From NCBI GenBank assembly GCA_017433415.1, contig JAFRHI010000015.1, positions 19,800 to 83,799 of the forward strand: DNA of 64,000 bases, in the 5' to 3' direction. This stretch comes from Bacilli bacterium. GTDB taxonomy: Bacteria; Bacillota_I; Bacilli_A; RF39; UBA660. Each line of letters opens with the position of its first letter. Positions within the stretch are counted from its first letter, which is position 1. The notes under the pieces are model-generated. The model did not search any database. It was not told the DNA's origin and saw only the letters and a list, made by a program, of their open reading frames with translations. The position numbers and the translations under genes were made by a program. Shown here piece after piece: positions 43,394-50,598 of this stretch.

Positions 43394-44269
43394 TTATTGA
43401 TATAGTTCTTGTTTTATTAATTCCAAATTGTTTTTCATAATTGATATATAATCTTCTTTTTCGCTTCTTTCTTCTCCAGAAAGATTATCAAGTTTATGTA
43501 ACTCTATTGTTTTTAAGTTAGCATATTTATCCATTAGATTTTTAGTATTTTCATTAATAGTATCACCCTTAAAAATCATAATATAACTAATAGATCCAGA
43601 TTTAATTAGGTTTTCAGCATCTACCAAAGTTTTTTGCGTGGCATCACTATCTATACAAATAACCTCAAGACCAAATTTTTCTAAATATTTTAAGGCACTA
43701 TTTGCCACAACAATAGTTTTATTATTAGTGCTATCAACTGCAAATCGATAATCAGCATCTACTTCTGATAATTTAATCTTAAGTTCATTATAGTTCTCTT
43801 CAATTTCATCCTTTAAAATTGTACTACTGACATATTCATTAAGACTTAATCTTACATTTTGACTCATCATTAATAGTGATGAAGGATTCAACCATAATTC
43901 CTCTGGAGAATAATCAGTCTCCAAAACATAAGCTGTATCAATAATTTTTAAATCAGGATTAATTGCTAATAAATCAACAGCTAAATTTCTTTCTTTTTCT
44001 AACAGACCATTATAAACAAATAAATCTTTTCTGGAGTATTCCTTTTTCTGCTTATTACTAACTTTATAATCGCTAGTATCTACACCATCAGGATAAATTG
44101 ATGTTATAGTAGCATGCTCTCCATATAAATTTTTTACCACGTATTCGTTAGGATAATTAGTAACAATAATTTCAATATTATCCATACTATCATTAGTACA
44201 TCCTGACATTAGTAGTGTTGATAAACTCATAAATAAAACCATAAAAAATACATTTTTAAATCTTTTCAT
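43394..44269 (-). CDS. ZnuA/AdcA-like substrate-binding lipoprotein lacking metal ligands
   Basis: 291 residues. Lipobox LLMSGC with Cys24. The body follows the cluster A-I metal-binding protein pattern: [59 protein letters not shown]. The three His ligands of ZnuA-type proteins are all replaced: Ser66 in the DPHxYEPS position, Glu124 in HVWLDP, Asn190 in tHxAFxY. So zinc or manganese binding in the normal way is unlikely. No permease or ATPase gene is adjacent. The ATG at 44269 follows AAGGAGAAGAAG; the upstream ATG at 44305 lies inside yidD. Overlaps yidD by 14 bases. Confidence 0.75.
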   Translation of the reverse strand: MKRFKNVFFMVLFMSLSTLLMSGCTNDSMDNIEIIVTNYPNEYVVKNLYGEHATITSIYPDGVDTSDYKVSNKQKKEYSRKDLFVYNGLLEKERNLAVDLLAINPDLKIIDTAYVLETDYSPEELWLNPSSLLMMSQNVRLSLNEYVSSTILKDEIEENYNELKIKLSEVDADYRFAVDSTNNKTIVVANSALKYLEKFGLEVICIDSDATQKTLVDAENLIKSGSISYIMIFKGDTINENTKNLMDKYANLKTIELHKLDNLSGEERSEKEDYISIMKNNLELIKQELYQ

Positions 44270-44489
44270 TCTTCTTCTCCTTAATTGGTACTGGATCATA
44301 TCCATATGGGCCTAGTGGATTACATTTTATAATCCTTTTAACAGCTAAAAACGATCCTTTTATTGATCCATATCTAGTAATAGCTTCTTTTGCATAATTT
44401 GAACAAGTAGGGGTAAAACGACATTTACTATGACTAGAAAATGGTATTTTTTGATATAAATCAATGATAGAAATAAGTAACCATTTCAT
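44256..44489 (-). CDS. yidD: Membrane protein insertion efficiency factor YidD
   Basis: 77 residues. [64 protein letters not shown] is the YidD pattern with three conserved Cys. It assists YidC in membrane protein insertion. I start at the ATG at 44489, which follows ATGGTGATAGTT. The ORF could reach back to 44534, but those extra residues are not family-like. Cotranscribed with the following lipoprotein gene; usually near rnpA, which is not here. Confidence 0.9.
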   Translation of the reverse strand: MKWLLISIIDLYQKIPFSSHSKCRFTPTCSNYAKEAITRYGSIKGSFLAVKRIIKCNPLGPYGYDPVPIKEKKNEKI

Positions 44490-44582
44490 AACTATCACCA
44501 TATTAATTTTACTATTATTTTCTTCCTTTTTCAAGTATTGCTTATTAATAAAAAAAGTATCTATACTAAATTACTGTTTTCA

Positions 44583-44591
44583 TGATATAAT
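44583..44591 (+). promoter_or_regulatory. Extended -10 promoter for rnc
   Basis: TGATATAAT, 16 bases upstream of the rnc start. Confidence 0.5.
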
Positions 44592-44607
44592 TAGAAAGGT
44601 GAATTTT

Positions 44608-45279
44608 ATGGAAGAATTATTCAAAAAACTAGATATTAAACCAAAAGACTTATCTATATATAAAATAGCATTCTCACATAGTTCATATACCAATGAACAC
44701 AAAACAAAAAGTAGCTATGAACGTCTAGAGTTTTTAGGAGATGCTGTCTTAGATTTAGTCGTCGCAGATTATTTATTTAAAAATCACCGTGAGGATGAAG
44801 GAGAAATGACTAAGGTTAGATCTAGTTATGTTTGTGAAAATGCTAATTATCAATATGCCTCTGACTTAAATCTTGAAAAGTATATTTTAGTAGGTCATGG
44901 GGAACAAAAAGAAGGTAGCATAAAAAAAACAATCATGGCTGATATTTTTGAAGCCTTAATGGGAGCAATATATATTGATCTAGGTTATGCTACTGCTAGA
45001 AAAATAGGATTAAAAATAATTGTTCCATACATTGAAAATCCTAATATTGTATTTTTTAGTGATTACAAAAGTAGTCTTCAAGAAAGTGTTCAGACAGAAC
45101 AAAAAAGTTTAGAGTATAATCTAATTAGTGAAGAAGGACCAGCTCATGATCGGCGTTTTACAGTTGAAGTAGTCATTGATTCCATCGTTTATGGAGTCGG
45201 TCGTGGAACATCAAAAAAAGAAGCAGAGCAAGAAGCTGCAAGAATGGCTCTTGAAAAACTAGCTGTTAAAAGCAATTAA
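44608..45279 (+). CDS. rnc: Ribonuclease III
   Basis: Double-stranded RNA endonuclease for rRNA and mRNA processing. Signature ERLEFLGDAVLDLVVADYL is at 36-54 with catalytic Glu/Asp, and DIFEALMGAIYIDLG near 112-126 holds the second acidic site. The C-terminal dsRNA-binding domain runs from about 150 to 221 (SSLQESVQTEQKSLEYNLISEEGPAHDRRFTVEV...GRGTSKKEAEQEAARMAL). 223 residues from the ATG at 44608, which has AGAAAGGTGA. The longer open frame from 44464 lies across the divergent promoter and is rejected. Relevant to antisense RNA pairs such as the one at 48 kb. Confidence 0.93.
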   Translation: MEELFKKLDIKPKDLSIYKIAFSHSSYTNEHKTKSSYERLEFLGDAVLDLVVADYLFKNHREDEGEMTKVRSSYVCENANYQYASDLNLEKYILVGHGEQKEGSIKKTIMADIFEALMGAIYIDLGYATARKIGLKIIVPYIENPNIVFFSDYKSSLQESVQTEQKSLEYNLISEEGPAHDRRFTVEVVIDSIVYGVGRGTSKKEAEQEAARMALEKLAVKSN

Positions 45280-45304
45280 ACAACTTTATTTTTAAAAAAA
45301 ACTG

Positions 45305-45313
45305 TGCTATAAT
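45305..45313 (+). promoter_or_regulatory. Extended -10 promoter for the RNase J gene
   Basis: TGCTATAAT, with TTTATT at 45285-45290 as a weak -35 at 17-base spacing. Gives a leader of about 80 bases. Confidence 0.55.
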
Positions 45314-45339
45314 ATATATACTGTTAGCCGTTATTATAA

Positions 45340-45374
45340 ATAGAAAACTAAAAACAGAGTTTTCTATATTTTTT
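45340..45374 (+). terminator. Terminator-like hairpin in the RNase J leader
   Basis: Perfect 10-bp stem (45340-45349 with 45358-45367), 8-base loop, A then six T (45369-45374). It lies between the promoter and the start codon, so it would act as an attenuator or processing site rather than end an upstream gene. Confidence 0.65.
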
Positions 45375-45400
45375 GAAAAGATAAAAAGAAAGGAGATACT

Positions 45401-47053
45401 ATGAGTAAAATTAAAATTTTTGCTTTAGGCGGATTAAATGAAAATGGTAAAAATATGTATGTAGTTGACGTTGATAATGACATTTTTATTTTTGATGCCG
45501 GGTTAAAATACGATAATGATTTAAATTTAGGAATTGATTATATAATACCTAATTTTGATTACGTAATAAAAAACAAAAAAAATATTAAAGGAATATTTTT
45601 AACACATGGCCATGAGGGAAATATGGGGGCTGTGCCAGATATATTGGAAAAAGTCCCAGAAGTTCCTATCTTTGGTACCAAATTAACACTAGAAATTGTC
45701 AAAAGAGATTTAGATAAAGAAACATTGCAAAAATGTATGCTAATAGAAATAAAACCTCATGTCAAACAAGATTTTGGAAAGAACTCTATCTTTCCAATTG
45801 CTGTAACACATTCTATACCTGATTCTCTTTGCTATGTACTATATACAGAAGATGGCGCAATTGTATATACAGGAGACTTTGTCTTTGACTCGACAATGAT
45901 GGGATCATACAAAACGGACATAGGTAAATTGGCTTATGTTGGTAAACAAGGGGTTTTATGCTTGCTTTGTGAATCGTTTTATGCTGAGCGTCCTGGACAT
46001 ACTAGTCCTCAAAATAGAGTAAGTGATTTTATAAAAGAAGTAATTAATAAAGCCCAAGATAGAATAATTGCTACAGTTTTTCCTGCCCATTACTATAGAA
46101 TCCAAGAAATATTTAATGAGGTCAGTAAGACACATAGAAAAATAGTAGTTATGGGAAAACCTTTACAAGAGTTAATTAATAGTGCTATTAATGAGGGATA
46201 TTTAACAATTGATAGAGAAAAAATAGGAACTCTTGCAGATTTGGAAAATAAAAATACAATTGTTTTAATTTCTGATGAGAAAGAAAAACCTTTCGCTAAT
46301 TTAGAAAGAATAATTAATGGTTTTGATAAATACATTAGTATTCGCGAAACAGATACTATATTTATTACAGAACCATCATATCCTGGAATTGAGAAACGAC
46401 TAGCAGTTATAATGGATGAAATAGCAATGTTAGGTGCTGATGCTATCTGCTTATCTAGTAAAAAACATCTTCTTCACCATTCATCTCGTGAAGATTTGAT
46501 GTTAATGATTAATTTAATGAATCCAAAATATTATTTTCCTGTAAAAGGGGAGTATAGAAATCAATATGCTAATGCAGAAATAGCAGAAGAACTAGGAATA
46601 CCAAAAGAAAATATTATCTTAAAACTAAATGGTGATGTTTTAGAACTTATTGATGGACAAAACACTAATAGTATGGAACATATAGAAGTAGATGAGATAT
46701 TAATTGATGGTAAGAGTCAAGATGATATTGGAAATTTAGTTCTACGTGATAGAGAAATGCTAGGTCAAAATGGAATAGTTATTATTAGTTGTACATTAGA
46801 TAAGACCACAAAAAAAATCTTAGGTGGTCCTGAAATTTTAACAAGAGGCTTTATTTATGTCAAGGAGAGTCAAGACTTATTAGAAGAAACAAAAGCTTTA
46901 GCAAAAGAAGTAATAGAATCAGATATAAAAGAAGATTCAAAAAGAGTAGACTATTCAAAAATAAAAAATGATGTCCGTGAAAGTTTAGGTCAATTTTTCT
47001 ATAAAGAAACTGAAGCTAAACCAATGATTATTACTGTAATTCAAGAAGTATAA
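45401..47053 (+). CDS. rnj: Ribonuclease J family protein with degraded active site (J2-like)
   Basis: 550 residues; metallo-beta-lactamase plus beta-CASP and C-terminal domains, the RNase J plan for 5'-end-dependent mRNA turnover. The metal motif HxHxDH reads H69-G-H-E-G73-N74, so the Asp and second His are lost. The later HxSGH motif reads HLLHHS, and HGEYR reads K382-GEYR. RNase J2 of Bacillus is also reduced at these spots and works mainly as a partner of J1, so this is probably the J2-type subunit. The C-terminal part (NIVLRDREMLGQNGIVII, GPEILTRGFIYVKES) is well conserved. Site AAAGGAGATACT. Confidence 0.85.
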   Translation: MSKIKIFALGGLNENGKNMYVVDVDNDIFIFDAGLKYDNDLNLGIDYIIPNFDYVIKNKKNIKGIFLTHGHEGNMGAVPDILEKVPEVPIFGTKLTLEIVKRDLDKETLQKCMLIEIKPHVKQDFGKNSIFPIAVTHSIPDSLCYVLYTEDGAIVYTGDFVFDSTMMGSYKTDIGKLAYVGKQGVLCLLCESFYAERPGHTSPQNRVSDFIKEVINKAQDRIIATVFPAHYYRIQEIFNEVSKTHRKIVVMGKPLQELINSAINEGYLTIDREKIGTLADLENKNTIVLISDEKEKPFANLERIINGFDKYISIRETDTIFITEPSYPGIEKRLAVIMDEIAMLGADAICLSSKKHLLHHSSREDLMLMINLMNPKYYFPVKGEYRNQYANAEIAEELGIPKENIILKLNGDVLELIDGQNTNSMEHIEVDEILIDGKSQDDIGNLVLRDREMLGQNGIVIISCTLDKTTKKILGGPEILTRGFIYVKESQDLLEETKALAKEVIESDIKEDSKRVDYSKIKNDVRESLGQFFYKETEAKPMIITVIQEV

Positions 47054-47071
47054 AGGGCTTGCCCTTTACAT

Positions 47072-47148
47072 GTATCCGTAGCTCAGTAGGATAGAGCAAT
47101 CGCCTCCTAAGCGATAGGTCACGAGTTCGACTCTCGTCGGGTACACCA
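47072..47148 (+). tRNA. tRNA-Arg (anticodon CCT)
   Basis: 77 bases including CCA. Acceptor GTATCCG/CGGGTAC (one wobble), discriminator A. D-stem GCTC/GAGC. Anticodon stem ATCGC/GCGAT around CTCCTAA gives anticodon CCT at 47106-47108. T-arm ACGAG-TTCGACT-CTCGT. Reads AGG. It lies 18 bases after the RNase J stop, separated only by a T-less hairpin (47051-47068), so it is probably processed from the RNase J transcript. Confidence 0.95.
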
Positions 47149-47156
47149 TAGAAATT

Positions 47157-47187
47157 AACTATGTGTTATATAGCACATAGTTTTTTA
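47157..47187 (+). terminator. Intrinsic terminator after tRNA-Arg
   Basis: AACTATGTG/CACATAGTT (47157-47165 with 47174-47182) and T-run. Confidence 0.8.
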
Positions 47188-47205
47188 TTAAAAATATATA
47201 TGATG

Positions 47206-47214
47206 TGATATAAT
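47206..47214 (+). promoter_or_regulatory. Extended -10 promoter
   Basis: TGATATAAT, 23 bases before the gene at 47238. Confidence 0.5.
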
Positions 47215-47237
47215 AAATAAGGTAGAGTGGTGATTTT

Positions 47238-47933
47238 ATGAATCATGAAAAGAAATGGAATGTATTATTTTATTTATCAATTTTTAGTGTTGTTGGTGCT
47301 TTTTTGACTTGGTCAGAAACAACAAAAAGACTTCCGCAAGAATTAGCATTTTATAAAAGTTGGACTGATTGGATATGGATGAGTATTCCTATTTTTACTT
47401 TATATTATTCCCGCAAGCATAAAGAAAATCGGTTTTCTAAAAAAAATACTATTGTTGGAATTATAGCTACGGGTGTCTTGCTTTTTGGAGGACTATTTGC
47501 ATTTATTCCAAATGAAAGAATTAATTATAAAGAAATATTTGAATATGAAAATATATTACAAATAAAATTACCTAAGACAGGTATTTTAATATATGAACAA
47601 TCATCTGATATTAACGATAACATTAATAATTTAACCGATATGACTGCTTATTATAATAAGAAAGTAGATATCAAAGATTTAGATAGACAAATAAAAAAAT
47701 CTAAAGTATGGATTAATAAAAACGATTTAGATAACGATTTAAATAAACAGCTACCAATTGCTATAAAAATAAATAATTTTGATAATTTATATATTTTGTT
47801 TTATAATAAGGAAACGAAACAATATAATACAAAAATAGAGGCTTCTGTTAAGCAAGATATAATTCTTTCCGTTTATTGTAAAAGAACTAGATCAATCAAT
47901 ATTTTTGAATATAATTATGCAACTAAAAAATAA
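47238..47933 (+). CDS. Membrane protein of unknown function
   Basis: 231 residues. Hydrophobic segments at about 9-26, 44-57 and 70-90 give two to three membrane helices, then about 140 polar residues, Asn/Asp/Lys-rich, predicted as an extracytoplasmic or cytoplasmic strand-rich domain. ATG start with GTGGTGAT. No family recognised. It is the gene just upstream of the toxin-antitoxin-like locus; no strong terminator separates them, only a T-less hairpin at 47952-47969. Confidence 0.65.
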   Translation: MNHEKKWNVLFYLSIFSVVGAFLTWSETTKRLPQELAFYKSWTDWIWMSIPIFTLYYSRKHKENRFSKKNTIVGIIATGVLLFGGLFAFIPNERINYKEIFEYENILQIKLPKTGILIYEQSSDINDNINNLTDMTAYYNKKVDIKDLDRQIKKSKVWINKNDLDNDLNKQLPIAIKINNFDNLYILFYNKETKQYNTKIEASVKQDIILSVYCKRTRSINIFEYNYATKK

Positions 47934-47986
47934 TAGCTTTCTTTTTAAAATATAGTTTATCAAAACTATCATGAATATTGGCGATT

Positions 47987-48015
47987 TTGACAAATATGAT
48001 AAAATATGATATTAT
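47987..48015 (+). promoter_or_regulatory. Strong promoter of the antitoxin-like RNA
   Basis: Consensus -35 TTGACA (47987-47992), 17-base spacer, extended -10 TGATATTAT (48007-48015). It is the only perfect -35 I found in the window, and no ORF follows it on this strand. Confidence 0.75.
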
Positions 48016-48021
48016 GTATAC

Positions 48022-48140
48022 AGATGAAGGAAACTTCATACAATAAAAAAGGGAACATTCAGTTTTCGTATGTTGAATGTCTACCCATATATTTATGATA
48101 TAGACATTTAATTTCTTACGAAATTAAGTGTCATTTTTTT
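48022..48140 (+). ncRNA. Putative antitoxin RNA of a type I toxin-antitoxin locus
   Basis: Expected transcript of about 120 bases from the promoter at 47987-48015 to the terminator T-run at 48134-48140. It has no start codon with a ribosome site. It folds into a 5' hairpin ATGAAG-GAAA-CTTCAT (GNRA loop, 48024-48039), a hairpin ACATTCA/TGAATGT (48055-48061 with 48074-48080), and the terminator stem. The loop of the second hairpin carries TATGTTG (48069-48075), complementary to the loop of the toxin mRNA leader (CAACATA, - strand 48248-48242). Its 3' end overlaps the toxin stop codon. The ends are inferred, not mapped. Confidence 0.65.
48103..48140 (+). terminator. Terminator of the antitoxin-like RNA
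   Basis: 13-bp stem (48103-48115 with 48120-48132, one wobble), TTAC loop, A then seven T. The right arm contains the toxin stop codon in antisense. On the other strand the same stem would sit at the 3' end of the toxin mRNA. Confidence 0.85.
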
Positions 48141-48223
48141 ATTACTAAAACTAGTAAGGTTAAGAGTAGTAAAATGAGTGATATGTAGCGAAGCAACTTG
48201 ATGTTGTATTCACGCTTTTTCAT
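48131..48223 (-). CDS. Putative type I toxin: 30-residue hydrophobic membrane peptide
   Basis: Short ORF too small for usual gene calling. The peptide starts MKKREYNIKLLRYISLIL and continues with a Leu/Val-rich stretch, ending VIKK: basic N-terminus, one membrane helix of about 17-18 residues, basic C-terminus. Strong ribosome site AGGAGG (48238-48233) 9 bases before ATG. A promoter is visible upstream (TTGACG-17-TACATT). The stop codon lies in the antitoxin terminator. The layout matches type I toxins such as Fst, TxpA and BsrG, but the sequence is not one of those I know. Toxicity is inferred. Confidence 0.7.
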   Translation of the reverse strand: MKKREYNIKLLRYISLILLLLTLLVLVIKK

Positions 48224-48231
48224 TCTCTCAA

Positions 48232-48258
48232 ACCTCCTCTCTATGTTGGATTGGAGGT
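48232..48258 (-). promoter_or_regulatory. Shine-Dalgarno-sequestering stem in the toxin mRNA leader
   Basis: In the - strand RNA, ACCUCC (48258-48253) pairs with GGAGGU (48237-48232), closing a 15-base loop that contains CAACAUA. It hides the toxin ribosome site, a usual feature of type I toxin mRNAs. Confidence 0.65.
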
Positions 48259-48289
48259 AGACACTCAACAACTAAATGCTCCTAAATTT

Positions 48290-48318
48290 AATGTAATAAA
48301 CATAGTTGCACGCGTCAA
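48290..48318 (-). promoter_or_regulatory. Promoter of the toxin mRNA
   Basis: On the - strand TTGACG (48318-48313), 17-base spacer, TACATT (48295-48290). Predicts a leader of about 60 bases before the toxin ATG. Confidence 0.55.
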
Positions 48319-48354
48319 TCGAACCAACGAGGATAGACATGACATAATCAAGAG

Positions 48355-48363
48355 TGTTATAAT
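48355..48363 (+). promoter_or_regulatory. Extended -10 promoter
   Basis: TGTTATAAT, 20 bases before the start of the gene at 48384; the leader would be very short, with ATAGGAGGTT right after. Confidence 0.45.
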
Positions 48364-48383
48364 AAAAAAAATAGGAGGTTAAT

Positions 48384-49238
48384 ATGAAAATAGAAGTTTA
48401 TCAAATAGAAAGTGAACAAAAAAATGAATTTGAGATTAAATATGACAACAATTTAAAATATAAAGCAAAATTACCCTTTGTAGCAATAAATGATCCACTA
48501 AATTTAGAAAAAATAAGAAATATAAACATATACAATTTAAATAATGAGAAAGTATATACTACCGATTATGACTATATAGAAAATGTAAAAGAACAAATTA
48601 TCCCATTTAAGTTTTTAGTAACGGGTAGTCAAAAATTTAATCAACTAGTATTTAAATCTGATACAAATACATTTAAAATATATTATGAAGAAAATGATAT
48701 TTGGAAAAATAGATATGTAATTGAAGCAAATGATAAAAGATACTACTGTTATTCAGTAGAAGATGGGTACATAAGACATTTACCTATATATGACGAAGAA
48801 AAACAAATAGGCGAGATATTAAAATCTAACGTAATATCAGATGCCAAAGATGAATATTGTTGTTACTTAAAAGATGAATATAAAAATCTAGCTGATGGAG
48901 TAGTAGCATTACTATTATATCTTGATAGAAATGCTTATAGTTCTTCATATTTGGTTAATAAATCTTATACTCTTGAAAAGAAATATTCATACAATAAAAA
49001 TAATAAATACTATGATAAAGATTGGGTAAAGAATAATTTTGATGAAGAGTTCTATAAAAAAGTAGATACTGAAGTAGAAATAGTAAAAGAAAAGTTGAAA
49101 CATCCAATTAAAACGAATAAAGAATTACATAATTCATTAGATAAAAAAGATAAAAAAGCAATTAATATAGTGTTATTATTACCATGGATATTAATAGCTA
49201 TAGCAGCTCTAGTAGCATTAATGATTCTATTAAATTGA
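48384..49238 (+). CDS. Tail-anchored membrane protein of unknown function
   Basis: 284 residues. About 255 soluble residues followed by one C-terminal hydrophobic helix (about 263-283), so the bulk is likely cytoplasmic and tail-anchored. The soluble part is rich in Tyr, Asn, Lys and Asp, with strand-rich pattern FLVTGSQKFNQLVFKSDTNTFKIYY and two adjacent Cys (DEYCCYLKDEY). No family recognised. Strong ribosome site. The toxin-antitoxin-like locus ends just upstream on the opposite strand. Confidence 0.65.
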   Translation: MKIEVYQIESEQKNEFEIKYDNNLKYKAKLPFVAINDPLNLEKIRNINIYNLNNEKVYTTDYDYIENVKEQIIPFKFLVTGSQKFNQLVFKSDTNTFKIYYEENDIWKNRYVIEANDKRYYCYSVEDGYIRHLPIYDEEKQIGEILKSNVISDAKDEYCCYLKDEYKNLADGVVALLLYLDRNAYSSSYLVNKSYTLEKKYSYNKNNKYYDKDWVKNNFDEEFYKKVDTEVEIVKEKLKHPIKTNKELHNSLDKKDKKAINIVLLLPWILIAIAALVALMILLN

Positions 49239-49270
49239 AGTCTAAATGACTTTCCTTATAACTGTTTTTA

Positions 49271-49279
49271 TGGTATAAC
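49271..49279 (+). promoter_or_regulatory. Extended -10 promoter
   Basis: TGGTATAAC, 27 bases before the gene at 49307. Confidence 0.4.
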
Positions 49280-49306
49280 ATTATCAAATATATAGGAAGT
49301 GTAGTT

Positions 49307-49780
49307 ATGAATTATGAAATAGGAAAAGATGAAGTTATTTTATATGAAGGAAAAGTAGGATTTAAAAAAATGGGTGCCTCTACAAATTTTATTTTAACAT
49401 CAAAGAAAATGATTTTTGAAAAAGAAAAAGGATTATTCAAAAAAGAAAAAGAAGTATTAGATGTAATAGAACTTAATAAAATTAAAACATATAATAATGC
49501 ACTTCAAATAAAACAAAAAATGACAGAACTTGAAATTCAAACAGAAGAACAAAAATTATCCCTATATTTTAATGGAATGATTGAAGCAAAAAAAGTAATG
49601 ACTAAAATTATAAATGCCACAACTAATACAACAGTCGCAAAAAGAGGATCTGAAAAAGTAAAAGGCGCCATTGATCTAGTGGATGATACATTGGGATTAG
49701 ATACTAGAGGAGTTGTAAGAGGAGTTGTAGAAAATGGTATCAAAGGCACTCTAATTAATGGCATAAAGAAGAAAAAATAA
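49307..49780 (+). CDS. Bacterial PH-domain-like protein
   Basis: 157 residues, cytosolic. The first 100 residues have the PH/GRAM-like order seen in bacterial bPH proteins: VILYEGKVGFKKMGASTNFILTSKKMIFEKEKG, then EVLDVIELNKIKTYNNALQIKQ, ending in a helix (EAKKVMTKIINAT). The remainder is a Gly/Val-rich tail, GVVRGVVENGIKGTLINGIKKKK, which could contact membrane. Function unknown; such domains often bind lipids or assemble into oligomers. Site AGGAAGTGTAGTT. Confidence 0.6.
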   Translation: MNYEIGKDEVILYEGKVGFKKMGASTNFILTSKKMIFEKEKGLFKKEKEVLDVIELNKIKTYNNALQIKQKMTELEIQTEEQKLSLYFNGMIEAKKVMTKIINATTNTTVAKRGSEKVKGAIDLVDDTLGLDTRGVVRGVVENGIKGTLINGIKKKK

Positions 49781-49806
49781 ATTCATTAGCTGTTTAGAAA
49801 GAATTA

Positions 49807-49838
49807 AAACTTTGAAATTAGTATTCAAAGTTTTTTTT
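49807..49838 (+). terminator. Intrinsic terminator
   Basis: AAACTTTGAA/TTCAAAGTTT (49807-49816 with 49824-49833), eight-T tail. Confidence 0.8.
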
Positions 49839-49841
49839 ATA

Positions 49842-49850
49842 TGCTAAAAT
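49842..49850 (+). promoter_or_regulatory. Extended -10 promoter
   Basis: TGCTAAAAT, 19 bases before the HAD-like gene. Confidence 0.4.
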
Positions 49851-49869
49851 CAATATAGGGGGAAGTAAT

Positions 49870-50364
49870 ATGAAATATTTTAAAGCAGGAGATATTCTTT
49901 TATCAGATTTTGATGGTGTGTTTTTAGATTCTCAAAAAAAATTTGATGAAGTTATGCAAGAAGAAAGAAGTCTTGAAAAATGGATGGATTTTTTAAATGG
50001 AATTAATTGGAAAACATTTATAAGAGAATGTGACTTTATCCCAGGAGCACCAGATACCTTTATAACACTACAAGAATTAAAAATACTTCAAGGATTTTTA
50101 ACTAGAATTCATTCTTTTGAAGAAGGAAAAGAAAAAGCTCTTTTTTTAAGAGAATTAGGATTATATGTCCCAATTTATTATGCTTTAATAGATCAACCGA
50201 AAAGTTTGGTTTATCCACCTAATCGTAGAGTTATCCTTTTAGATGACGATGAAAAAAATTGTGAAGAATGGGAAGAAAAGAAAGGAAAAACAATACTTTA
50301 TAACCCTTCCGAAAAAAACACGAAAAAAATATATGTAAAGTCTCTCAAAGAATTATTAAAATAA
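49870..50364 (+). CDS. HAD-superfamily-like protein
   Basis: 164 residues, cytosolic. DFDGVFLDS near 13-21 gives the HAD motif I with both Asp. FLTRIHSFEEGKEKALFLRELGL around 78-100 fits motif II and III spacing (Thr, Lys), and LLDDDEKN near 126-133 fits motif IV. So a small phosphatase-type fold is likely, with a short cap. Substrate unknown. Start ATG has TAGGGGGAAGTA. Single-gene unit ended by two tandem terminators. Confidence 0.65.
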   Translation: MKYFKAGDILLSDFDGVFLDSQKKFDEVMQEERSLEKWMDFLNGINWKTFIRECDFIPGAPDTFITLQELKILQGFLTRIHSFEEGKEKALFLRELGLYVPIYYALIDQPKSLVYPPNRRVILLDDDEKNCEEWEEKKGKTILYNPSEKNTKKIYVKSLKELLK

Positions 50365-50399
50365 TCTTGAAAATGAATTGATATTAATCTTAAATATTT

Positions 50400-50429
50400 A
50401 ATACGACGCTAATAGTGTTGTATTTTTTT
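50400..50429 (+). terminator. Intrinsic terminator (first of two)
   Basis: AATACGACGC/GTGTTGTATT (50400-50409 with 50415-50424, wobbles), TAATA loop, T-run. Confidence 0.75.
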
Positions 50430-50465
50430 AGGGATGAATAAAAACTAGAAACAGCTTAAGAAAAC

Positions 50466-50493
50466 AAAAAAGATATGTTTAATATCTTTTTTT
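50466..50493. terminator. Second terminator upstream of the arc operon
   Basis: AAAAAGATAT/ATATCTTTTT around a GTTTA loop (50467-50476 with 50482-50491) with T-run; symmetric enough to work both ways. Confidence 0.7.
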
Positions 50494-50524
50494 ATGAAAT
50501 AATTTATAAAAAAAGCAAATTCAG

Positions 50525-50552
50525 TTGAAAAGAATTTTTAAAATGATATAAT
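50525..50552 (+). promoter_or_regulatory. Promoter of the arginine deiminase operon
   Basis: TTGAAA (50525-50530), 16-base spacer, extended -10 TGATATAAT (50544-50552). Gives a leader of about 40 bases. I see no clear ArgR box. Confidence 0.6.
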
Positions 50553-50598
50553 AATGTTAAGATAGTGATACTATTGGTAAGAATAATGAGGTGAAAAA

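Noticed and set aside
44464..44607. N-terminal extension of RNase III
   Set aside because: It crosses the divergent promoter and yidD start, has no ribosome site and is not homologous to RNase III.
48022..48363. Alternative reading of the 48 kb gap as a riboswitch or T-box leader of the gene at 48384
   Set aside because: The strong + strand promoter's transcript meets a full terminator 240 bases before that gene, which has its own -10 and ribosome site. The opposite-strand ORF with AGGAGG explains the region better.
50364..50598. ArgR operator or riboswitch upstream of arcA
   Set aside because: Only two terminators and a promoter are evident. I found no paired imperfect 18-base ARG boxes and no stable leader structure.
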